DNA from: Dietzia alimentaria 72
GTDB taxonomy: Bacteria; Actinomycetota; Actinomycetes; Mycobacteriales; Mycobacteriaceae
Assembly: GCF_000226215.1 (NCBI RefSeq)
Contig: NZ_AGFF01000007.1
Coordinates: 186,001-250,000, forward strand
Length of the DNA: 64,000 nt
Direction: 5' to 3'
Part shown: piece by piece, positions 11,584 through 21,392 of the stretch
Layout of the letters: the number at the start of each line of letters is the position of its first letter
Numbering within the stretch: position 1 is the first letter of the stretch
Notes under the pieces: model-generated
The model's database searches: none
Seen by the model: the letters and a program-made list of their open reading frames with translations, nothing else
Told to the model about the DNA's origin: nothing
Program-made: the position numbers and the translations under genes

Positions 11584-11892
11584 TCAGGCGGACGGCTTGA
11601 CGTCCATCACCACGTCGAACTCCAACAGGTTCGCGCCCTCCGCGACAGGCTTGCCGTGCTCGCCCTTGTGTGCGGCGCGGGCGTCGCCGTCACGCCACGC
11701 GGCGAACGACTCCTCGTCCTCCCAGGTGGTGACGACGAAGTACCGGGTCTCGCCGCCGGTGGGGCGCAGCAGTTGGAAACCGAGGAATCCGGGGGAGTTC
11801 TCGACGGTGTGCGCGCGCTCGGAGAAGCGGCGCTCGAGCTCGGAGCCGGCCTGCGGCGGGACATTGAGGGCATTGATCTTCACGACGGCCAT
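11584..11892 (-). CDS. mhuD: MhuD-type heme-degrading monooxygenase
   Basis: ABM-fold (ferredoxin-like dimer) enzyme of 102 residues, close to mycobacterial MhuD (Rv3592), which degrades heme to mycobilin and releases iron in the cytoplasm. The residues known to matter in MhuD occur at identical positions: Asn7 in VVKIN, Trp66 in FAAW and His75 in RAAH. The HTVENSPGFLGFQLLRP segment is also near-identical to the mycobacterial family. It sits 26 bp after mutY, as in the M. tuberculosis neighbourhood. No IdeR-type iron box was recognised upstream, so iron control may act on the mutY promoter or be absent. Confidence 0.93.
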   Translation of the reverse strand: MAVVKINALNVPPQAGSELERRFSERAHTVENSPGFLGFQLLRPTGGETRYFVVTTWEDEESFAAWRDGDARAAHKGEHGKPVAEGANLLEFDVVMDVKPSA

Positions 11893-11918
11893 ATAGGTCA
11901 GGCTACCCTCAGTCGCGC

Positions 11919-12788
11919 TCAGGTCGGAAGCGAGTACAGACCGTCGGAGCGCTCGACCAGCCCATCGCCGACAAGCGAGGCCAGCGCGCGCGCCCGCTGG
12001 GCCTCATCCGGCCAGACCGCGTCGAGCCGCGCGGCGGTCGCAGTGCCGTCGCCGTCGCGCAGGACGTCGAGCAGCATCCCGCGGACCTGGCGGTCGGTGC
12101 CGGCGTAGGTCTGCGTCCGGCGCCGCGGGCCGTCCCAGGCCGGGCGGCCGGCGGCGACCCACGCGCACGATGAAGCGATCGGGCAGACGTCGCAGTCAGG
12201 AGAGCGCGCGGTGCACACGAGCGCCCCCAGCTCCATGATCGCCACGGAGAACGCCACCGCGTCCTCCCGCCCTGCGGGGAGCAGGGCCTCGACGGCGGCG
12301 TGATCGCGACGGTTGGACGGCGGCCCGGCCTCGGCCACCCCGTTGACCGCGCGCGCGACCACGCGCCGCACATTGGTGTCGACCACCGGGACGGCCTGCC
12401 CGTGCGCGAAGCAGGCCACGGCGCGCGCGGTGTAGTCGCCGACGCCGGGGAGGGAGAGCAGGTCGTCGACCTCGGTGGGAACCTCGCCGCCGAACTTCTC
12501 GACGACGACAGCAGCGCACTCCCGCAGCCGCAGCGCACGCCGGGGATAACCGAGCTTGCCCCACATACGTATCACGTCGCCTGGTGCGGCGGCCGCGAGT
12601 TCGGCAGGGCCGGGCCAGCGTTCGAGCCACGCCCGCCAGGCCGGCTCCACCCGGGCCACCGGTGTCTGCTGACTCATAACCTCACACAGCAGGATCTCCC
12701 AGGCGCTCACCCCGTCCTCGCGCCAGGGGAGGGAGCGTCCAGCTCCGGAGAACCAGGAGAGGAGCGCCGGGGTATCGAAGGAGGTCAA
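11919..12788 (-). CDS. mutY: A/G-specific adenine glycosylase MutY
   Basis: Base-excision repair glycosylase that removes adenine opposite 8-oxoguanine. Visible features are the catalytic Glu in CEVMSQQT (Glu36), the helix-hairpin-helix LPGVGDYTARAV, the catalytic Asp in VVDTNVRRV, and the [4Fe-4S] ligands Cys-x6-Cys-x2-Cys-x5-Cys. It is about 289 residues, as in other actinobacteria. The TTG at 12788 is preferred because an AAGG lies upstream and it begins MTSFDTPALLSWF; a TTG at 12818 would leave only 8 bp to divergent canB. It is probably first in a mutY-mhuD-VTT operon. Confidence 0.92.
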   Translation of the reverse strand: MTSFDTPALLSWFSGAGRSLPWREDGVSAWEILLCEVMSQQTPVARVEPAWRAWLERWPGPAELAAAAPGDVIRMWGKLGYPRRALRLRECAAVVVEKFGGEVPTEVDDLLSLPGVGDYTARAVACFAHGQAVPVVDTNVRRVVARAVNGVAEAGPPSNRRDHAAVEALLPAGREDAVAFSVAIMELGALVCTARSPDCDVCPIASSCAWVAAGRPAWDGPRRRTQTYAGTDRQVRGMLLDVLRDGDGTATAARLDAVWPDEAQRARALASLVGDGLVERSDGLYSLPT

Positions 12789-12826
12789 CGGTCGGCACCT
12801 TCGCGGGCCGGTGCACAATATGAGCC

Positions 12827-13480
12827 ATGCCTCATACCAATCCCATCAGTGCGTGGGCCTCGCTGCGCGACGGCAATCACCGTTTTGTCGATTGCGAGAT
12901 GCGTCATCCCAGTCAGAATACCCAGCGGCGGGAGGACCTCGTCGCCGCGCAGCACCCCAAGGCCGTGCTGTTCGGGTGCTCGGACTCGCGGGTGGCGGCC
13001 GAGATCATCTTCGATCAGGGGCTAGGGGATCTTTTCGTGATCCGGACGGCCGGGCACATCATCGACACGGCGGTGCTCGGTTCGATCGAGTACGCGGTCC
13101 ACTTACTGGACACGCCGCTGATCGTGGTGCTGGGCCACGACAACTGTGGCGGCGTCGCCGCCGCTGTCGAGGCGTTGGAGACGGGCGAGATCCCGCCCGG
13201 GTTCCTTCGGGATGTGGTGGAAAAGGTGTCGCCGTCGATCCTCAACGGTCGACGCGAGGGACTCACAACCACCGACGACTTCGAGGCGCGGCACATCCTG
13301 GAGACGGGAGAACTGCTCGAGCAGCGGTCGAAGATCATCAGCGAAAGGATCGACGCCGGGGAACTCGCGATCGTCGGCGTGACCTACAAGCTCAGTGATG
13401 GCCGGGCCTACCTGCGCAGTGTGATCGGCGACGTGGACGACGTGGCACACGGCCCGGGCGAGGAGATGGTGGCGATCTGA
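12827..13480 (+). CDS. canB: Beta-class carbonic anhydrase
   Basis: Zinc enzyme interconverting CO2 and bicarbonate, 217 residues. The zinc and catalytic motif CSDSRV gives Cys51, Asp53 and Arg55; His103 and Cys106 lie in GHDNCGG, completing the beta-CA site. It corresponds to M. tuberculosis CanB (Rv3588c) in both sequence and position beside mutY. It diverges from mutY with under 40 bp between the starts, so the promoters must overlap or the transcript is leaderless. Confidence 0.95.
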   Translation: MPHTNPISAWASLRDGNHRFVDCEMRHPSQNTQRREDLVAAQHPKAVLFGCSDSRVAAEIIFDQGLGDLFVIRTAGHIIDTAVLGSIEYAVHLLDTPLIVVLGHDNCGGVAAAVEALETGEIPPGFLRDVVEKVSPSILNGRREGLTTTDDFEARHILETGELLEQRSKIISERIDAGELAIVGVTYKLSDGRAYLRSVIGDVDDVAHGPGEEMVAI

Positions 13481-13523
13481 GACCACTGTTCGCAGGACAC
13501 GCCACGCCGCAGGTGGAGACGGT

Positions 13524-14207
13524 GTGCGGGTCGGTTATAGAGTTGGGCTCGTGCAGGAACCCCAGGGCGATCTACCGCGTGAAGTCTATGTGCGTCGCCG
13601 CGTCGCCGCGGTCGTCGTCGCGGTCATCGCCGTCCTGGCGGTGATTCTGGCGCTGTTCCTGGCGTCCCGGGACAGTGGCACCGATACGCAGCAGAACGCG
13701 GCCGACGGAGAGAGCGGCTCGTCAGAGGCGGTCGATACCTCGGAGTCGTCCGTCAGCGAGACAACCGAGCCGGATGATGGTGGCGCCTCCCGCGGACGAT
13801 GCGCGGACGAGGACCTGCGCTTGAACGTCTGGCCCGCCGAGCCGAATGTGCCGGAGGGCCAGGACGTCCGCTTCTTCGTCAACATCGCCAACGTGTCGGA
13901 CACGACGTGCGATCGGGACTTGTCGGAGGCCCCGTTGTCGTTCGAGGTCTACCGTCTCGACACCAACGTCAAGGTGTGGTCAAGCATCGACTGCACCACG
14001 CCCCGTGACGAGGACAAGGTAGAACTTCGTCCCGAGATTCCGGAGCCGCGGCAGATCGACTGGACCGGCCGCCGCTCGGCGGAGGGTTCGTGCTCGGAGG
14101 CAGACCGTACGCCCGTCGAGGTGGGCGCCTACCAGGTGTACGCGCTGGTCGGGACTGTCTTCAGCCCTGCCGCCACATTCAACGTGGTAGAGGCACCAGA
14201 AGCCTGA
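13524..14207 (+). CDS. Conserved single-pass membrane protein (Rv3587c-like)
   Basis: Unknown function. A short cytoplasmic head and one hydrophobic segment (about residues 27-47) are followed by an acidic Ser/Thr/Glu-rich linker (50-90). An extracytoplasmic domain with four cysteines follows, which may pair. It matches the place and architecture of Rv3587c between canB and disA in mycobacteria, where it is conserved but uncharacterised. The GTG at 13524 has a GGAG six bases upstream; a GTG at 13551 is an alternative. The 3' end converges on disA. Confidence 0.75.
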   Translation: MRVGYRVGLVQEPQGDLPREVYVRRRVAAVVVAVIAVLAVILALFLASRDSGTDTQQNAADGESGSSEAVDTSESSVSETTEPDDGGASRGRCADEDLRLNVWPAEPNVPEGQDVRFFVNIANVSDTTCDRDLSEAPLSFEVYRLDTNVKVWSSIDCTTPRDEDKVELRPEIPEPRQIDWTGRRSAEGSCSEADRTPVEVGAYQVYALVGTVFSPAATFNVVEAPEA

Positions 14208-14235
14208 CGCGCCGTCCTACGGGATGCCGTGTCGG

Positions 14236-15306
14236 TCAGCTGCTGCCGAGGCCGGTGAGTCGCTGACGAACGTGGCGTGCCCAGAGCGAGCCCACCCCTT
14301 CGACGTCCGCGAAGTCCGACTGCTCGGCGGCCAGGAGCGCCGGCACAGACCCAAAGCGTTCCACCAGCGCGGCGATCTGCACGGGCCGGAGGCGGGGGAT
14401 ATGGGCGAGCATCCGGTGCCCGCGCGCGGTGACCTGCTCGTCCAGGTCCTCGGGTTCGGCCGGTAGCCCCAGGCATCGAGCCACCGGCGCCGGGAGCAGC
14501 AGGTCCGCGTCGGTGAGGGAGTCAAGACGCTGGAGCCCCAGCTGCACCTGCTCGGCTGTGGGGATCGGACGCGGGTCCTGCCCTGGCGGCCCCACCACGA
14601 GGTGATCCGCGACCAGCCCCCACAGTTCGTCGGGGGTGTCGGAGAGTAGCTCTTCCAGCTGCAGCGTGGTCTGGCGTCCGTATTCGCCCATCTCGACCGC
14701 CAGCTCGGCCAGCTCAGAGCCCAGTCGCTCGAGGCGGAGCAGCATCTGTGCCATCGTCACCACATCGCGGATCGCGGCGTAGCCGCCGAGCTCAGCACGG
14801 TCGAGACGAGCCCGGGCGCGGCTCGTGCGCGCGACATGGCGCTCCATGGTGGCGACGGTCTGATCGGCGCGGGCTAATAGCACCACCGGGTCGGCCAACA
14901 CGCGGGCGAGCCCCCCGGCGTAGACAGTCACGGTGGTCATGGACGCGGACACGGCCACAGCGGGAACCCCGGTGTGCAGTGCGGTCCGTTCGGCCGCGCG
15001 GTGACGGGTACCCGTCTCGACGGCGGGCAGCGACGGGTCGGGAACCAGGTGGACGTTGGCACCGGTGATCCGCGTGCCGTCGGTGGCCAGCACCACCGCA
15101 CCGTCCATCTTGCTCAACTCGCGCAGCCGGGCTGGGGTGAACTCCACATCCAACTCCACGCCACCGTCGCAGATCGCTCGCACCTGCGGGTCGTCACCGA
15201 GCACGACGAGGCCGCCGGTCCCGCTACGGCGGACCCGGTCAAGTGCGTCACGGAGGGGCGTGCCAGGGGCTAACCGCCGAAGGACGGCACGCATCTGCGG
15301 GTCCAC
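14236..15306 (-). CDS. disA: DNA integrity scanning diadenylate cyclase DisA
   Basis: Synthesises c-di-AMP from two ATP while scanning DNA, 356 residues. The DAC domain shows DGA (residues 68-70) and GTRHRAAER with RHR at 101-103. A helical linker and a C-terminal helix-hairpin-helix DNA-binding region (FADVEGVGSLWARHVRQRL) follow. The GTG start gives MDPQMRAVLRRLAPGT, matching the mycobacterial N-terminus. It lies 49 bp downstream of lpqE on the same strand. radA, normally between the two, is absent. Confidence 0.95.
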   Translation of the reverse strand: MDPQMRAVLRRLAPGTPLRDALDRVRRSGTGGLVVLGDDPQVRAICDGGVELDVEFTPARLRELSKMDGAVVLATDGTRITGANVHLVPDPSLPAVETGTRHRAAERTALHTGVPAVAVSASMTTVTVYAGGLARVLADPVVLLARADQTVATMERHVARTSRARARLDRAELGGYAAIRDVVTMAQMLLRLERLGSELAELAVEMGEYGRQTTLQLEELLSDTPDELWGLVADHLVVGPPGQDPRPIPTAEQVQLGLQRLDSLTDADLLLPAPVARCLGLPAEPEDLDEQVTARGHRMLAHIPRLRPVQIAALVERFGSVPALLAAEQSDFADVEGVGSLWARHVRQRLTGLGSS

Positions 15307-15355
15307 GGGCGAACCGTCAGCCGCTCGGGCGGAGAGGGCGGAGAGGGCGGACGTG

Positions 15356-15928
15356 TCAGTGCTCCTCGGACTCGCCGACGTACTCCGTCGGACGCGTGTA
15401 CTCGCCGACCTCGATGATGTCCCCCATCACGGCGGCTTCGGTGTCGATCTGCTCGCCGTTGGAGAAGCTCACGGTCGCGGGAACGGAGACGCCGATCTTC
15501 AGGTCGCCGGCGTCAGAAAGGGTAGCGGTGGTCGTCTCCAGGCAGATGCCGTCGGGTGCGGGCGCCGGCTCGGCGTTCTCACGGGCGTCCACGACGACCG
15601 AGCAGCCGCGCTCCATCGGCTTGGTCTGGCCGAGCTGGGCCTTCTTGCCGTCGATCTCGACGCTCTCCAGGGAGATGGGCTCGCCGAGACCGGAACCGGA
15701 GAACGAAGCCACGAACCCCACGCGGGCGTCACCACCGTCTTCGGCCAGAGTCACCAGGAGATCGTTCACGTTGAGGTCGCCGACGGAACCGTTGCCACCG
15801 TCGACCGCAGCAACCTGGTTGGCGGTCTGGGATATCTGCCCGGAGCCGCAGGCCGACGCCCCGAGGGCGGCACCCACGGCCAGGACTACGAGCGCGGTGC
15901 GGCGCAGGCCAGTGTTCGGTGAAGTCAC
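15356..15928 (-). CDS. lpqE: LpqE-like lipoprotein
   Basis: Secreted lipoprotein of unknown function, 190 residues. From the GTG at 15928 it reads MTSPNTGLRRTALVVLAVG with lipobox ASAC (Cys near residue 27). A beta-rich mature domain follows, of the type annotated as copper-chaperone-like in some actinobacterial LpqE proteins; no His/Met copper motif is obvious here. An upstream TTG at 16066 would add 46 residues before the signal peptide and is unlikely. The position between carD (divergent) and disA matches Rv3584. Confidence 0.82.
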   Translation of the reverse strand: MTSPNTGLRRTALVVLAVGAALGASACGSGQISQTANQVAAVDGGNGSVGDLNVNDLLVTLAEDGGDARVGFVASFSGSGLGEPISLESVEIDGKKAQLGQTKPMERGCSVVVDARENAEPAPAPDGICLETTTATLSDAGDLKIGVSVPATVSFSNGEQIDTEAAVMGDIIEVGEYTRPTEYVGESEEH

Positions 15929-16127
15929 GTCAGGCTCCTCGGGGGAATGGTCGTCTCTCAGGCCGGTCTCATCGTAGTCCACGGCCGGTCCGGACCGGCG
16001 GCAGAGTGGTCCCGTCACACCCTTCCCAAGCAGTTCTCCGACCGTTCGGGTTGCTGACCTGCGCAAACGGAAAACGCCTGAACTGAGGCCGTGCTAAGCT
16101 GGGTCCGTCGAAAGGGGAAAGCCACTC

Positions 16128-16622
16128 ATGGAGTTCAAGGTCGGCGACACCGTCGTCTACCCGCATCACGGCGCCGCGACTATTCAGGCGATCGAGATGC
16201 GGACGGTAAAGGGCACCGAGAAGGAATACCTCGTCCTCAAGGTTTCGCAGGGCGACCTCACGGTCAAGGTCCCGGCCGAGAACGCCGAATACGTGGGCGT
16301 GCGCGACGTGGTCGACGAGGCGGGGCTCGACAAGGTCTTCGAGGTCCTGCGTACCGAGCACGCGGAGGAGCCCACCAACTGGTCCCGCCGCTACAAGGCC
16401 AACGGCGAGAAGCTCGCCTCCGGTGACGTGAACAAGGTGGCCGAGGTCGTTCGTGACCTCTGGCGCCGCGACCTCGACCGCGGCCTGTCCGCGGGCGAGA
16501 AGCGCATGCTGGCCAAGGCCCGTCAGGTGCTCGTGGGTGAGCTCGCGCTCGCCGAAGGTGCCGACGAGGAGCGCGCGGACGCGCTCCTGGACGAGGTCCT
16601 CGGTTCCGCAGCCCCCGCGTGA
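16128..16622 (+). CDS. carD: RNA-polymerase-binding transcription factor CarD
   Basis: Stabilises RNA polymerase open complexes at rRNA and housekeeping promoters; 164 residues. The N-terminal Tudor-like RNAP-interaction domain begins [19 protein letters not shown]. The C-terminal helical DNA-binding domain contains the conserved minor-groove Trp context ([21 protein letters not shown]). AAAGGGG lies upstream of the ATG. It is divergent from lpqE and starts carD-ispD-ispF as in mycobacteria. Confidence 0.97.
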   Translation: MEFKVGDTVVYPHHGAATIQAIEMRTVKGTEKEYLVLKVSQGDLTVKVPAENAEYVGVRDVVDEAGLDKVFEVLRTEHAEEPTNWSRRYKANGEKLASGDVNKVAEVVRDLWRRDLDRGLSAGEKRMLAKARQVLVGELALAEGADEERADALLDEVLGSAAPA

Positions 16623-16650
16623 CTCGCTCCCGAGAACACAGCGTTACCTG

Positions 16651-17424
16651 GTGAATCACCACCACACTGACGGCCACCCCGCCCCCACCGGCCGGGTGGC
16701 CGCCGTCGTTCCCGCTGCCGGGGCGGGGGTTCGCCTGGGCGCCGGGATGCCCAAGGCGTTCGTCGAACTCAGCGGCCGCACCATGCTTGAGCGGGCAGTC
16801 GAGGGGCTGCTCGCCTCCGGGGTCGTGGACGACGTGGTGGCCGTGGTCCCCGACGACCGCGTCGCGCAGGCCGAATCGATGCTCGCGGCCCTGGCGGGAG
16901 ACGACCACCTCGTCGTCGTCACCACCGGGGGCGCGGAGCGCACCGACTCCGTCCGCAACGGCCTCGCGGCACTGGGCGCCGCCCACCCGGACGGCGCCGC
17001 GGTATATGACGTTCTCCTGGTGCACGACGCCGCACGCTGCCTCACCCCTGCGGCGCCCGTCCGGCGCGTGGTGGAGGCGGTCCGGTCCGGCCGGGTCGCT
17101 GTAGTACCCACGATCCCCGTGATCGACACGGTCAAACAGGTCGACGACGAGGGTTATGTGGTGGGCACGCCCGACCGTTCTGCTCTCCGCGCCGTCCAGA
17201 CACCGCAGGGCTTCACCCCCGCCATCCTGCTCGCCGCCTACGACTCCATCGGGGACGTGGCCACCGACGACGCGGGTCTGGTCGAACGGTACGGCGAGCG
17301 CGTCTCCACCGTCGACGGCGACCCGGCCGCCTTCAAGATCACCACCGCGGAGGACCGGGCCCGCGCACTCACGGACCTCGCGGGCGTCCCCCCGGGCCCC
17401 GCCCGACCCCAGGAGAACCAGTGA
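16651..17424 (+). CDS. ispD: 2-C-methyl-D-erythritol 4-phosphate cytidylyltransferase
   Basis: Third step of the MEP isoprenoid pathway: CTP plus MEP gives CDP-ME. It is 257 residues from a GTG start at 16651, with a short His-rich leader. The nucleotide-binding motif is [40 protein letters not shown] and the C-terminal [18 protein letters not shown] complete the IspD signature. Its last codons overlap the ispF GTG, so the pair is coupled as in most actinobacteria. Confidence 0.95.
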   Translation: MNHHHTDGHPAPTGRVAAVVPAAGAGVRLGAGMPKAFVELSGRTMLERAVEGLLASGVVDDVVAVVPDDRVAQAESMLAALAGDDHLVVVTTGGAERTDSVRNGLAALGAAHPDGAAVYDVLLVHDAARCLTPAAPVRRVVEAVRSGRVAVVPTIPVIDTVKQVDDEGYVVGTPDRSALRAVQTPQGFTPAILLAAYDSIGDVATDDAGLVERYGERVSTVDGDPAAFKITTAEDRARALTDLAGVPPGPARPQENQ

Positions 17425-17903
17425 CCGAACCAGTGATCCCCCGCGTGGGCATCGGCACCGACGCGCACCGCGTGGAACCCGGCAAGCCCTGCATGATGGC
17501 CTGCCTGCACTTCCCCGACGACCACGGCTGCGAGGGGCACTCCGACGGCGACGTAGTGGCTCACTCGCTGGTCGACGCGTTATTGTCCGCCGCCGGGCTC
17601 GGAGACCTGGGCACACTGGTCGGGACCGGGCGACCCGAGTATGACGACGTCTCCGGCGAACGTCTGCTGCACGAGGCCGTGGCCGAACTCGCGGCCCACG
17701 GGTGGGCGATCGGCAACGGGGCCGTACAGATGGTGGGCAACCGGCCCAAGATGGGCCCGCGTCGCCTCGAGGCCGAGGAGCGGTTGTCGGAGATCATTGG
17801 CGCCCCCGTCTCCGTCTCCGCCACCACCACCGATGGTCTGGGCTTCACCGGCCGCGCTGAGGGTGTCTCCGCGGTCGCCACCGCGCTGGTTTACCGCGCC
17901 TGA
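17421..17903 (+). CDS. ispF: 2-C-methyl-D-erythritol 2,4-cyclodiphosphate synthase
   Basis: Fifth step of the MEP pathway, forming MEcDP from CDP-ME 2-phosphate; 160 residues, a trimeric zinc enzyme. Zinc ligands are Asp14 and His16 in GIGTDAHRV plus the His in [11 protein letters not shown]. The substrate loop GHSDGD and the [11 protein letters not shown] cytidine-site segment are intact. The GTG start overlaps the ispD stop by 4 bp. Confidence 0.96.
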   Translation: MTEPVIPRVGIGTDAHRVEPGKPCMMACLHFPDDHGCEGHSDGDVVAHSLVDALLSAAGLGDLGTLVGTGRPEYDDVSGERLLHEAVAELAAHGWAIGNGAVQMVGNRPKMGPRRLEAEERLSEIIGAPVSVSATTTDGLGFTGRAEGVSAVATALVYRA

Positions 17904-17965
17904 CTGCCCCACACCGCGCGCGACGAGGCGGGCGGACGGCCCCGTCACCGGTAGACTCGGCCACC

Positions 17966-19378
17966 GTGACGCTCCATCTGTACGACACCGCCACCCGCTC
18001 CCTCCGGGAATTCACCCCGGTCCGTCAGGGTCACGCGTCCGTATACCTGTGTGGCGCCACCCCGCAATCGGTCCCACACATCGGGCACGTCCGCTCCGGC
18101 GTGGCCTTTGACGTGCTGCGCCGCTGGCTCCAGGCCTCCGGACTCGACGTGGCGTTCGTGCGGAACGTGACCGATATCGACGACAAGATCCTCACCAAGG
18201 CTGCCGAGAACGGTCGTCCGTGGTGGGAGTGGGTCGCCACCCACGAACGCGAGTTCACCCGCGCCTACGACGCGCTCGGCGTGCTGCCGCCGTCCACCGA
18301 ACCACGGGCGACCGGCCACATCACGCAGATGATCGAGTACATGGAGCGGCTCATCGAGCGCGGCTTCGCCTACCCGGCCGAGGGGTCCGTCTACTTCGAC
18401 GTGGCCGCGTGGTCGGCGGCGCCGGAGGGCGACTACGGTCACCTGTCCGGACACCGACTCGACGAAGTCGACCAGGGGGAGGGCGCGGACCTGCGCGGCA
18501 AGCGGGACCCGAGGGACTTCGCCCTCTGGAAGGCGGCCAAGGAGGGTGAGCCCAGTTGGCCCACCCCGTGGGGCGACGGACGGCCCGGCTGGCACCTCGA
18601 GTGCTCGGCCATGGCCACCTGGTACCTCGGCGCCACCTTCGACATCCACGGTGGCGGCCTGGACCTGCAGTTCCCGCACCACGAGAACGAGGCGGCCCAG
18701 TCCCACGCCGCCGGTGACGGCTTCGCCCGCTACTGGATGCACAACGGCTGGGTGACCATGGCCGGTGAGAAGATGAGCAAGTCGCTCGGCAACGTGCTGA
18801 GTGTGCCCAATATCCTCACCTCGGTCAGGCCGGTTGAACTGCGTTACTACCTCGGTAGCGCCCACTACCGCTCGATGCTCGAGTACTCGCCGGAGGCGCT
18901 CCACGAGGCGGCCGCCGGGTACCGGCGGATCGAAGCGTTGGTCAAGCGCGTCGCCGAGGCGCAGGAGGTGCCGGTGGGCACCTGGACAGACGGATTCGCC
19001 GCCGCGATGGACGACGACCTGGGGGTCCCGGCCGCACTGGCCGAGATCCACGGCCGCGTCCGGGCCGGAAACACCGCACTCTCCGCCGGGGACACGGCGT
19101 CCGCTCTGGAGGCTGCCTCTTCCATCCGGGCGATGACCTCGGTGCTGGGCGTGGATCCGCTGGATCCCCAATGGGCCGCCGGCGGGGGCGGGGACGACGC
19201 CGCCCTGACCGCACTCGACCTACTCGTGCGGGCAGAACTCGACGCCCGTGAGAACGCGCGGGCGAACAAGGACTTCGCCACCTCCGATGCCATCCGTGAC
19301 CGACTGGTCGCGGCGGGCATCGAGGTGGCCGACACCGCGGACGGCCAGAAGTGGTCGCTCGCCAACCGGAAGGACTGA
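17966..19378 (+). CDS. cysS: Cysteinyl-tRNA synthetase
   Basis: Class I aminoacyl-tRNA synthetase, 470 residues. The zinc Cys29 is in [12 protein letters not shown] is at residues 38-41, further zinc ligands are in LECSAM and HHENE, and the class I loop KMSKS lies near residue 270. CysS is preferred over the mycothiol ligase MshC because of its length, the DALR-type C-terminal region and its position between ispF and rlmB, exactly that of M. tuberculosis cysS1. The GTG start is 62 bp after ispF. Confidence 0.95.
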   Translation: MTLHLYDTATRSLREFTPVRQGHASVYLCGATPQSVPHIGHVRSGVAFDVLRRWLQASGLDVAFVRNVTDIDDKILTKAAENGRPWWEWVATHEREFTRAYDALGVLPPSTEPRATGHITQMIEYMERLIERGFAYPAEGSVYFDVAAWSAAPEGDYGHLSGHRLDEVDQGEGADLRGKRDPRDFALWKAAKEGEPSWPTPWGDGRPGWHLECSAMATWYLGATFDIHGGGLDLQFPHHENEAAQSHAAGDGFARYWMHNGWVTMAGEKMSKSLGNVLSVPNILTSVRPVELRYYLGSAHYRSMLEYSPEALHEAAAGYRRIEALVKRVAEAQEVPVGTWTDGFAAAMDDDLGVPAALAEIHGRVRAGNTALSAGDTASALEAASSIRAMTSVLGVDPLDPQWAAGGGGDDAALTALDLLVRAELDARENARANKDFATSDAIRDRLVAAGIEVADTADGQKWSLANRKD

Positions 19379-19379
19379 T

Positions 19380-20348
19380 ATGGCGGGCAACTCGAGCCGG
19401 CGCGGAGCGATTCGCAAGACCGGTACGAAGAAGGGCCAGGTCGTCGGCTCCGGCGGCCAGCGTCGCCGTGGACTCGAGGCGCGTGGCGCCACCCCCAAGG
19501 CGGAGGACCGCACGTACCACGCGGCCCACCGCAAGGCTAAGTCGGCGGACCGCAAGGCGCAGAGCGTGCAGCAGCGTCGCCGGTATGCAGAGAAGAAGGC
19601 GGACGGTCCCGAGCTGGTCGTGGGCCGCAACCCCGTGGTCGAATGTTTGCGGGCCGGTGTCCCGGCCACCGCGCTGTTCGTGGCCGTGGGCGCCGACAAC
19701 GACGAGCGACTGACCGAGGCCGTCCGGTTCGCGGCCGACAAGGGGATCTCGATTCTCGAGGTGCCGCGCAATGATCTCGACCGCATGACGTCCAACGGCA
19801 TGCACCAGGGGATCGGACTGCAGGTCCCGGCTTACGAGTACGCGGACCCGAACGACCTTATCGAGAGCGCCATGCACTCGTCGCGACCCGCGCTGCTCGT
19901 CGCGCTGGACAACATCACGGACCCCCGCAACCTCGGCGCCGTGATTCGGTCGACCGCGGCATTCGGCGGTCATGGTGTGCTGATCCCGGAGCGACGTAGT
20001 GCCTCGATCACCGCGGTGGCCTGGCGGACCTCTGCCGGAGCCGCGGCGCGGCTGCCCGTCGCCCGGGCCACCAACCTCAACCGCACACTGCTGGACTGGG
20101 CCAAGTCGGGCGCGCAGCTCGTCGGCCTCGACGCCGATGGCGATGTGTCCCTGGACGACTATGACGGCACCGGCCCCACCGTGATCGTGGTGGGATCCGA
20201 GGGTAAGGGCCTGTCCCGCCTCGTCCGCGAGAACTGCGACTCGATCCTGTCCGTGCCCATTGCCTCGGGAGTGGAGAGCCTTAACGCCTCCGTCGCCGCG
20301 GGTGTGGTGCTGTCCGAGTTCTCGCGTCAGCGTCGCATCAAGGGCTGA
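19380..20348 (+). CDS. rlmB: 23S rRNA (guanosine-2'-O-)-methyltransferase RlmB
   Basis: SpoU/TrmH-type (SPOUT) methyltransferase acting on a G in the 23S rRNA peptidyl-transferase region. The first 70-75 residues are a basic, disordered extension typical of the mycobacterial protein. Next come the substrate-binding domain ([13 protein letters not shown]) and the SPOUT motifs [28 protein letters not shown] and [14 protein letters not shown] that form the SAM trefoil knot. The ATG overlaps the last base of the cysS stop. Confidence 0.94.
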   Translation: MAGNSSRRGAIRKTGTKKGQVVGSGGQRRRGLEARGATPKAEDRTYHAAHRKAKSADRKAQSVQQRRRYAEKKADGPELVVGRNPVVECLRAGVPATALFVAVGADNDERLTEAVRFAADKGISILEVPRNDLDRMTSNGMHQGIGLQVPAYEYADPNDLIESAMHSSRPALLVALDNITDPRNLGAVIRSTAAFGGHGVLIPERRSASITAVAWRTSAGAAARLPVARATNLNRTLLDWAKSGAQLVGLDADGDVSLDDYDGTGPTVIVVGSEGKGLSRLVRENCDSILSVPIASGVESLNASVAAGVVLSEFSRQRRIKG

Positions 20349-20354
20349 CTGTCT

Positions 20355-21311
20355 TTAGGCCCGCGGGCGGCGGGGCGACCGACACCGGTCGAACGTCGCC
20401 CGCGCGTACGCCCACGTTTCCTCGCCGTAGTACAGGTGGCCGGCGAGCGTGTAGAGCCCCGCCAGCCGCTGGTAGGTCCACGCCCGGTCGAGGAACGTGG
20501 CATCCACCGGGCCGACATACCTGGCCAGGACGTCCCCGACGAATCGTGGGCCGTACTCGTATAGCTCCGCGAAGTCGATGGCCGGGTCGCCCAGGCACAT
20601 ATCGGTGAAATCTATGAGCCCCAGGCGGCCTGGCTCGGACTCTCCCTGCGCACCGCGACGATCCCAATACAGGTGCCGCGCATGGATGTCGTAGTGCAGA
20701 AACACCCTCGGCAGAAGCGTGGACTGCAACGCGGCCACCTCGTCGCAGATCTCGCGTGCCGTGCGCATCTCATCCGCCGTGAAAACGTCCGGCAGGTTGT
20801 TCTCCACGATCCCGCGGACGAAGTCCAGGTTCTCGGGCTGGTACGAGTGCGGAACCAGGTCCATCGGCGGCGCTGACGTGTCCTGCAGGTGGAATGCCGC
20901 CAGTAGGGCGCCGAGTTGGCTGGCGATCAGCGTCTTCTCTGTGGTGGGCAACTGGTGGAACAACTCCGGGGTGAGGCGGTCCCCTCTGATCAACGGATAG
21001 CCGGCGAATGCCAGGCCGTGGGGCACGTGGGTGTAGCGAGGAATCGATGCCTCTACACGGCCGGCCAGGTGGTCGAGGACCGCGATCTCGGCGGGCAACT
21101 GCGTGTGCGCCTGCTCATCGGTGGGGAACCGGAACACCAGGTTGGTGTGGCCCAACGCGTCGTCTCCACTGCATCCGTGGCAGAGAATCACCACGTGGTC
21201 CCAACCTTCCTCGATCCGCGTGGCCCGGTCCCAGGTCAGCGCGGGGTACGAGGCACGGATTGCATTGATTTCTGGGGACGAGTCGGCTGCGGGTGCGGGG
21301 TCGGGGCTCAC
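20355..21311 (-). CDS. APH-family phosphotransferase
   Basis: Protein-kinase-like phosphotransferase (aminoglycoside/choline kinase superfamily), 318 residues. The Brenner-type catalytic motif is FLHYDIHARHLYWD, and the metal-binding LGLIDFTDMCLGDPAIDFAE follows. It starts with a GTG at 21311. There is no gene-context evidence for drug resistance; the protein may act on a small molecule or sugar alcohol. It is convergent with rlmB (6 bp apart). Confidence 0.82.
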   Translation of the reverse strand: MSPDPAPAADSSPEINAIRASYPALTWDRATRIEEGWDHVVILCHGCSGDDALGHTNLVFRFPTDEQAHTQLPAEIAVLDHLAGRVEASIPRYTHVPHGLAFAGYPLIRGDRLTPELFHQLPTTEKTLIASQLGALLAAFHLQDTSAPPMDLVPHSYQPENLDFVRGIVENNLPDVFTADEMRTAREICDEVAALQSTLLPRVFLHYDIHARHLYWDRRGAQGESEPGRLGLIDFTDMCLGDPAIDFAELYEYGPRFVGDVLARYVGPVDATFLDRAWTYQRLAGLYTLAGHLYYGEETWAYARATFDRCRSPRRPRA

Positions 21312-21392
21312 CCGATAGACGCTAGAGCGCCGAGCAGAGGATTTCGTGCAACGCCACTCGGTCGATGCAGGCGTTTTCCTCTGCGCGGCGAA

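Noticed and set aside
17966-19378. Mycothiol ligase MshC
   Set aside because: MshC is a CysS paralogue, but length, C-terminal region and gene order match cysS1.
20355-21311. Antibiotic-resistance aminoglycoside phosphotransferase
   Set aside because: Only superfamily motifs are seen; nothing in the sequence or context indicates resistance.
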